The notes below the pieces were generated by a model. That model made no database searches. It had not been told where the DNA came from and was given only the letters and a program-made list of their open reading frames with translations. The position numbers and the translations under genes were made by a program. 64,000 nucleotides of DNA from Bacillota bacterium (GTDB taxonomy: Bacteria > Bacillota > Clostridia > Peptostreptococcales > Anaerovoracaceae): assembly GCA_030536355.1 (NCBI GenBank), contig JAUNQD010000007.1, positions 1-64,000 of the forward strand. The letters are read 5' to 3'. Numbering within the stretch: the first letter of the stretch is position 1; every line of letters begins with the position of its first letter. Below, one piece after another: positions 60,907 to 64,000 of this stretch.

Positions 60907-62199
60907 ATGGACGAAAACAGAGATCAGTACGGCTACCACTACGGCGAAGGTTTCACAATGAAGGCTCCGGGCACAGATAATCAAGATCAGCAGCCTCAGC
61001 CGCAGGCGACCTACCAAAGGGGATATGAAGGAAGCTATCGTCAAACTTATGAAAACGAAGATTTCAGGAGGGCTTATGGAGGAAAGCGCTTCGGTAAAAG
61101 AAGCGGAGGCAAGAGGCCTTCAGAACCGATCAGCCTCACAAGGAGAAGCCTTGCTTTGATAATTGCCCTTTGCGTGATCATCTCTTGTGCAGCAGGATTT
61201 ACCGGTGCTGCCCTTGGGAATTCACTCTTTGGCGGAGGGCATTACGAGATTAGCGATAAGAAGGCCAGCGTAACTTCATCGGGCTACACTCTGGAAGATG
61301 CCACCGGCGCCAACATGACTGTTCAGGAAATCACTGAAGAGGCCAAGCCAAGTGTCGTTGAGATCAAGACCGAAAGCGTGACTTCTGATGTATGGATGCA
61401 GCAGTACGTTACACAAGGTGCGGGAAGCGGCGTCATAATCACAAATGACGGATATATCATAACCAACAACCATGTAATAGAGGGCGCAAGCAAAATCTCG
61501 GTGACCACATCGGACGGCAGATCCTTTGATGCGAAGCTCATAGGCACAGATTCCATGAGCGATGTGGCTGTCATCAAGATAAACGCCAACGGTCTTACTC
61601 CTGCAACATACGGCAACAGCGATCAGCTGGCTGTAGGAGATCTGGCAGTCGCCATAGGAAATCCTCTCGGAGAGCTGGGCGGGACCGTAACTGCAGGCAT
61701 CATCAGTGCTCTTGACAGAGAGCTTGTAATAGACGGACAGTCGATGACTCTGCTTCAGACGGACAGCTCCATAAATCCGGGCAACTCGGGAGGCGGTCTT
61801 TTTAACAGCGATGGACAGCTTGTGGGCATCGTAGTCGCCAAGTCTTCCGGTTCAGACGTTGAGGGGCTGGGGTTTGCCATTCCGATCAACACAGCGGCAG
61901 AAGTTGCACAGCAGATCATGGATAAGGGGTATGTCAGCGGTCAGCCATTCACGGGCATGACTTATACAGAAAGCAACGGCAACGTATATATCTATTCCAT
62001 CGAAGGAACCAATGCGAGCCGCGCAGGTCTTAAAAGCGGTGACATGGTATATGCCGTTGACGGCAAGGTCATAAACTCATTCGAAGAGCTGTCTGCTATC
62101 ATTTCTTCCCATAAAGTCGGCGATAAGATAACTTATACCATCGTAAGAAACGGCAGGACGGGAGATTACAGCTTCAAGCTTGAAGAAAAAACACCATAA
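60907..62199 (+). CDS. HtrA/DegP-type trypsin-like serine protease
   Basis: A 430-residue membrane-anchored protease. A long cytoplasmic Gln/Arg-rich N-terminus precedes one helix (LALIIALCVIISCAAGFTGA, near 80-100). The protease domain has the catalytic His (NNHVIEGAS), Asp (SDVAVIKI) and Ser (NPGNSGGGLF), all present. A PDZ domain (about 350-430) follows. GAGGTAAC precedes the ATG. It degrades or refolds misfolded extracytoplasmic proteins. Monocistronic, with a hairpin CAAATCCA/TGGATTTG in its upstream region. Confidence 0.93.
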   Translation: MDENRDQYGYHYGEGFTMKAPGTDNQDQQPQPQATYQRGYEGSYRQTYENEDFRRAYGGKRFGKRSGGKRPSEPISLTRRSLALIIALCVIISCAAGFTGAALGNSLFGGGHYEISDKKASVTSSGYTLEDATGANMTVQEITEEAKPSVVEIKTESVTSDVWMQQYVTQGAGSGVIITNDGYIITNNHVIEGASKISVTTSDGRSFDAKLIGTDSMSDVAVIKINANGLTPATYGNSDQLAVGDLAVAIGNPLGELGGTVTAGIISALDRELVIDGQSMTLLQTDSSINPGNSGGGLFNSDGQLVGIVVAKSSGSDVEGLGFAIPINTAAEVAQQIMDKGYVSGQPFTGMTYTESNGNVYIYSIEGTNASRAGLKSGDMVYAVDGKVINSFEELSAIISSHKVGDKITYTIVRNGRTGDYSFKLEEKTP

Positions 62200-62204
62200 A
62201 AAAT

Positions 62205-62241
62205 ACCCGATGCGATCTTTAGACCGTATCGGGTTTTCTTT
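62205..62241. terminator. Bidirectional terminator between htrA and the DUF134 gene
   Basis: ACCCGAT/ATCGGGT arms (62205-62211 and 62228-62234) with T/A runs on both sides, between two convergent genes. Confidence 0.8.
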
Positions 62242-62244
62242 TGT

Positions 62245-62595
62245 CTATTTCATATGGCAGCAGCCTTCATACTGACAGCCCTTCTTGTTGTGACATCCGT
62301 CTGCATTGGGACAAACGGCATAATTGCCGCCTGTTATGGTCAGCGGTCTTCCCTCTATGAGCATCTGCGCCAGCTTCTTTCGCGCCTCGTTATATACGGC
62401 CTGGACCGTGGTCCTTGCCACGCCCATCTGCTGAGCACACATCTCCTGAGTATAGTCAAGACCATCTATGAGTCTGATGGTTTCGTATTCATCTATTGTC
62501 ATTTCTATCTCTTCCGCTCTTGTTCCCGCCGTAGGTCCGAAAGCACAGCTTTCAGGCATGGCGCATACTTTGCGGCATTTTTTAGGTCTTGGCAT
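62245..62595 (-). CDS. DUF134 family DNA-binding protein
   Basis: A 116-residue protein: MPRPKKCRKV start, FGPTAGTRAEEIEMTIDEYETIRLID, and a helix-turn-helix (YTQEMCAQQMGVARTTVQAVYNEARKKLAQML) of the DUF134 family. A Cys-rich tail (CPNADGCHNKKGCQYEGC) may bind metal. Usually autoregulated. The ATG at 62595 is chosen; a longer frame upstream lacks family residues. Confidence 0.92.
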   Translation of the reverse strand: MPRPKKCRKVCAMPESCAFGPTAGTRAEEIEMTIDEYETIRLIDGLDYTQEMCAQQMGVARTTVQAVYNEARKKLAQMLIEGRPLTITGGNYAVCPNADGCHNKKGCQYEGCCHMK

Positions 62596-62661
62596 CTTCT
62601 CCTGCCTTTCTTCTTCGGGATTTTCCCTGACCACCGGGACATTTCTGACTTATGTCATTAT

Positions 62662-62690
62662 TTTATCGCAAAATTTTTCGCGAGTCAATC
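62662..62690 (-). promoter_or_regulatory. Promoter of the DUF134 gene
   Basis: TTGACT, 17 bp, TAAAAT on the minus strand. The spacer is an imperfect dyad (TCGC...GCGA round an A/T run) that may be its operator. Confidence 0.75.
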
Positions 62691-62700
62691 ATTTTACCCC

Positions 62701-62729
62701 TTTACATTTCTAAAGCGCAGTGATAGAAT
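62701..62729 (+). promoter_or_regulatory. Promoter of the attenuated DAHP synthase gene
   Basis: TTTACA, 17 bp, TAGAAT. Expected transcription start near 62736, giving a leader of about 220 nt. Confidence 0.75.
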
Positions 62730-62759
62730 GCTTTTATCATTTACAGAAAGGACAGAACA

Positions 62760-62846
62760 ATGCTTAACAGAGTATTTGCAGCAGTATACTTTTATTTTTA
62801 CTTTACTTTCGTGCGAGGTAGAGTGAATTTTGCTGCAACAAGATGA
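62760..62846 (+). CDS. Phe/Tyr-rich leader peptide
   Basis: A 28-residue frame, MLNRVFAAVYFYFYFTFVRG then RVNFAATR. Seven of eight residues from Tyr10 to Phe17 are Phe or Tyr. GAAAGG is 8 nt before the ATG. Stalling there would alter pairing of the downstream RNA. It is untranslated-region coding of the pheA/trp leader type and has no role as a protein. Confidence 0.82.
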   Translation: MLNRVFAAVYFYFYFTFVRGRVNFAATR

Positions 62847-62881
62847 GCATCTGTTCCATTTAGTTTAGGTCAGTAAATCTT

Positions 62882-62915
62882 GCCGTAGGTGAAATTCACC
62901 TGCGGCTTTTATTTT
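62882..62915 (+). terminator. Attenuator terminator in front of the DAHP synthase gene
   Basis: GCCGTAGGTGAA/TTCACCTGCGGC stem (62882-62893 with 62895-62906, one wobble) followed by TTTTATTTT. The anti-terminator GTGAATTT (62823-62830) pairs with AAATTCAC (62892-62899); a protector pairs TTGCAGCA (62776-62783) with TGCTGCAA (62831-62838). Confidence 0.85.
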
Positions 62916-62954
62916 GCTTAAAACCGGCTCTGCCGGATCACTTAGGAGGACATC

Positions 62955-63965
62955 ATGATAGTAGTATTAAAAGACAACCCGGACAAAAGACAACTTGAAA
63001 ACCTTATCGCATGGCTAAAAAGCATGGGTCTTGATATCCATATGAGCGAGGGACATTCATCCACCATAATGGGGCTCATAGGCGACACTTCAGAAGTGGA
63101 TGTGGATCTTATCAATGCCCTTGAAATAGTAGAGGCGGTAAAACGCGTCCAGGAACCGTATAAGAATGTGAACCGCAAATTCCATCCCGATGACTCTATC
63201 ATCAAGATCGCAGACGACGTCGAAATAGGCGGCGGCAACTTCCAGGTCATCGCAGGACCTTGCTCGGTAGAATCAGAATCACAGGTGTGCGAAGTTGCTA
63301 CGAGAGTCAAAGAGGCCGGAGCCAAGCTCTACAGGGGAGGCGCATTCAAGCCTAGAACTTCCCCATACGCATTCCAGGGAATGAGAGAAGAAGGCATCAA
63401 GCTGCTTTTGGAAGCTAAAAAGCAGTCGGGCCTTCCGATAGTCACCGAAGCAATGGATATATCACATCTTCCGCTTTTCGAAGATGTGGATGTGATCCAG
63501 GTAGGTGCAAGGAACATGCAAAACTTCGAGCTTCTAAAAGAGCTGGGACATCTTGATAAACCTATACTCCTCAAAAGAGGACTTTCCAGCACCCTTCAGG
63601 AACTTCTGATGAGTGCGGAATACATCATGGCCGGCGGTAACGAGAAAGTGATCCTTTGCGAAAGAGGCATCAGGACATTTGAGACAGCCACCAGAAACAC
63701 CCTTGATCTGGCATCCATCCCGCTGCTCAAGACGATGACCCACCTTCCGGTGATCGTAGATCCAAGCCATGCCACAGGGATAGCTCATCTCGTTAAGCCA
63801 ATGGCCATGGCGGCGGCCGCTGCAGGAGCTGACGGTCTTATGATCGAGGTGCACAACGATCCGGCCAAGGCCCTCTGCGATGGTGCCCAGTCACTGACGC
63901 CGGCAGCATTCGCCGATATGATGGATGCAGTTAACGCTATACTTCCTCATGCTTTCAGAGGCTGA
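62955..63965 (+). CDS. aroF: 3-deoxy-7-phosphoheptulonate synthase, I-beta type
   Basis: A 336-residue DAHP synthase of the short AroA(I-beta)/KDO8P-synthase-like subtype. An N-terminal ferredoxin-like (ACT-like) domain (1-75) is followed by [18 protein letters not shown] (PEP site), [14 protein letters not shown], and [13 protein letters not shown] (metal ligands). GGAGG precedes the ATG. Expression is predicted to be attenuated by the Phe/Tyr leader peptide. The frame ends close to the window edge; a further gene may follow. Confidence 0.95.
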   Translation: MIVVLKDNPDKRQLENLIAWLKSMGLDIHMSEGHSSTIMGLIGDTSEVDVDLINALEIVEAVKRVQEPYKNVNRKFHPDDSIIKIADDVEIGGGNFQVIAGPCSVESESQVCEVATRVKEAGAKLYRGGAFKPRTSPYAFQGMREEGIKLLLEAKKQSGLPIVTEAMDISHLPLFEDVDVIQVGARNMQNFELLKELGHLDKPILLKRGLSSTLQELLMSAEYIMAGGNEKVILCERGIRTFETATRNTLDLASIPLLKTMTHLPVIVDPSHATGIAHLVKPMAMAAAAAGADGLMIEVHNDPAKALCDGAQSLTPAAFADMMDAVNAILPHAFRG

Positions 63966-64000
63966 GGAAAACTTGAAGAAAGAAGAAAAGAATATGGAAA

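Noticed and set aside
62882..62915. T-box riboswitch in front of aroF
   Set aside because: No AGGGTGG-type T-box sequence or specifier stem is visible; the aromatic leader peptide explains the terminator and anti-terminator.

Overview
The window reads as chromosomal DNA from a strictly anaerobic, fermentative Gram-positive bacterium of the Clostridia. Supporting features are strong AGGAGG ribosome binding sites, an [FeFe] hydrogenase with all three maturases, 3-hydroxybutyryl-CoA dehydrogenase, a Firmicutes-type HslO/DUF1934/DUF1846 block, and type I DAHP synthases. Placement in or near the Anaerovoracaceae (Eubacteriales family XIII) is inference from gene content, not a search. I recognised no rRNA or tRNA gene, prophage, insertion sequence or CRISPR array.

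Layout. 0-3.5 kb (minus): acyl carrier protein and MBOAT acyltransferase, then a GPH-type symporter. 3.5-7.2 kb: a two-gene [FeFe] hydrogenase operon. 7.3-14.7 kb: threonine dehydratase, DMT and MFS transporters, an esterase, a nitroreductase, an AI-2E family exporter and a MoaE-like protein. 14.7-19.9 kb: Xaa-Pro aminopeptidase, flavodoxin-like reductase, two divergent DMT transporters, and a candidate small RNA whose promoter and operator resemble those of the hydrogenase operon. 19.2-20.9 kb: peroxide defence (bcp-yaaA) and a BrnT/BrnA toxin-antitoxin pair. 21.0-26.2 kb: a seven-gene operon of zinc-ribbon proteins, an unknown cytosolic protein, a membrane protein and a lipoprotein, divergent from a membrane-spanning LuxR regulator. 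28-29 kb: rplM-rpsI. 29.7-32.2 kb: DMT, ArsC-like and threonine aldolase genes. 32.5-38.9 kb: prfA-tsaC-rpiB-upp-tyrS and a DAHP synthase operon. 39-40.7 kb: a surface beta-helix protein behind what looks like an invertible promoter segment. 40.9-45.3 kb: rpmE and the hydE-hydG-hydF maturation operon. 45.5-48.8 kb: rho-DUF1385-prmC. 49-53 kb: hbd, amidohydrolase, pgi. 53.5-56.7 kb: a secreted protein, a sigma factor with a membrane partner, and three HTH regulators. 56.7-60.7 kb: hslO-DUF1934-small membrane protein-DUF1846-AEC transporter. 60.9-64 kb: HtrA protease, a DUF134 regulator, and a second DAHP synthase preceded by a Phe/Tyr-rich leader peptide and attenuator.

How it fits together. 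The hydrogenase (3.5-7.1 kb) and its maturases (41-45 kb) lie about 36 kb apart and probably make one H2-metabolising system, with the small RNA at 19 kb under the same control signal. Two DAHP synthases of different subfamilies feed the shikimate pathway; only the second shows peptide-coupled attenuation.

The most unusual items are: the aromatic leader-peptide attenuator (62.7-62.95 kb); the 24-bp inverted repeats flanking a 143-bp promoter region (40.55-40.74 kb); the shared hydrogenase/small-RNA operator (7.2 and 19.1 kb); the zinc-ribbon operon (21-26 kb); and two families of intergenic inverted-repeat units with conserved arms and variable loops (29.1, 32.4 and 49.0-49.2 kb).
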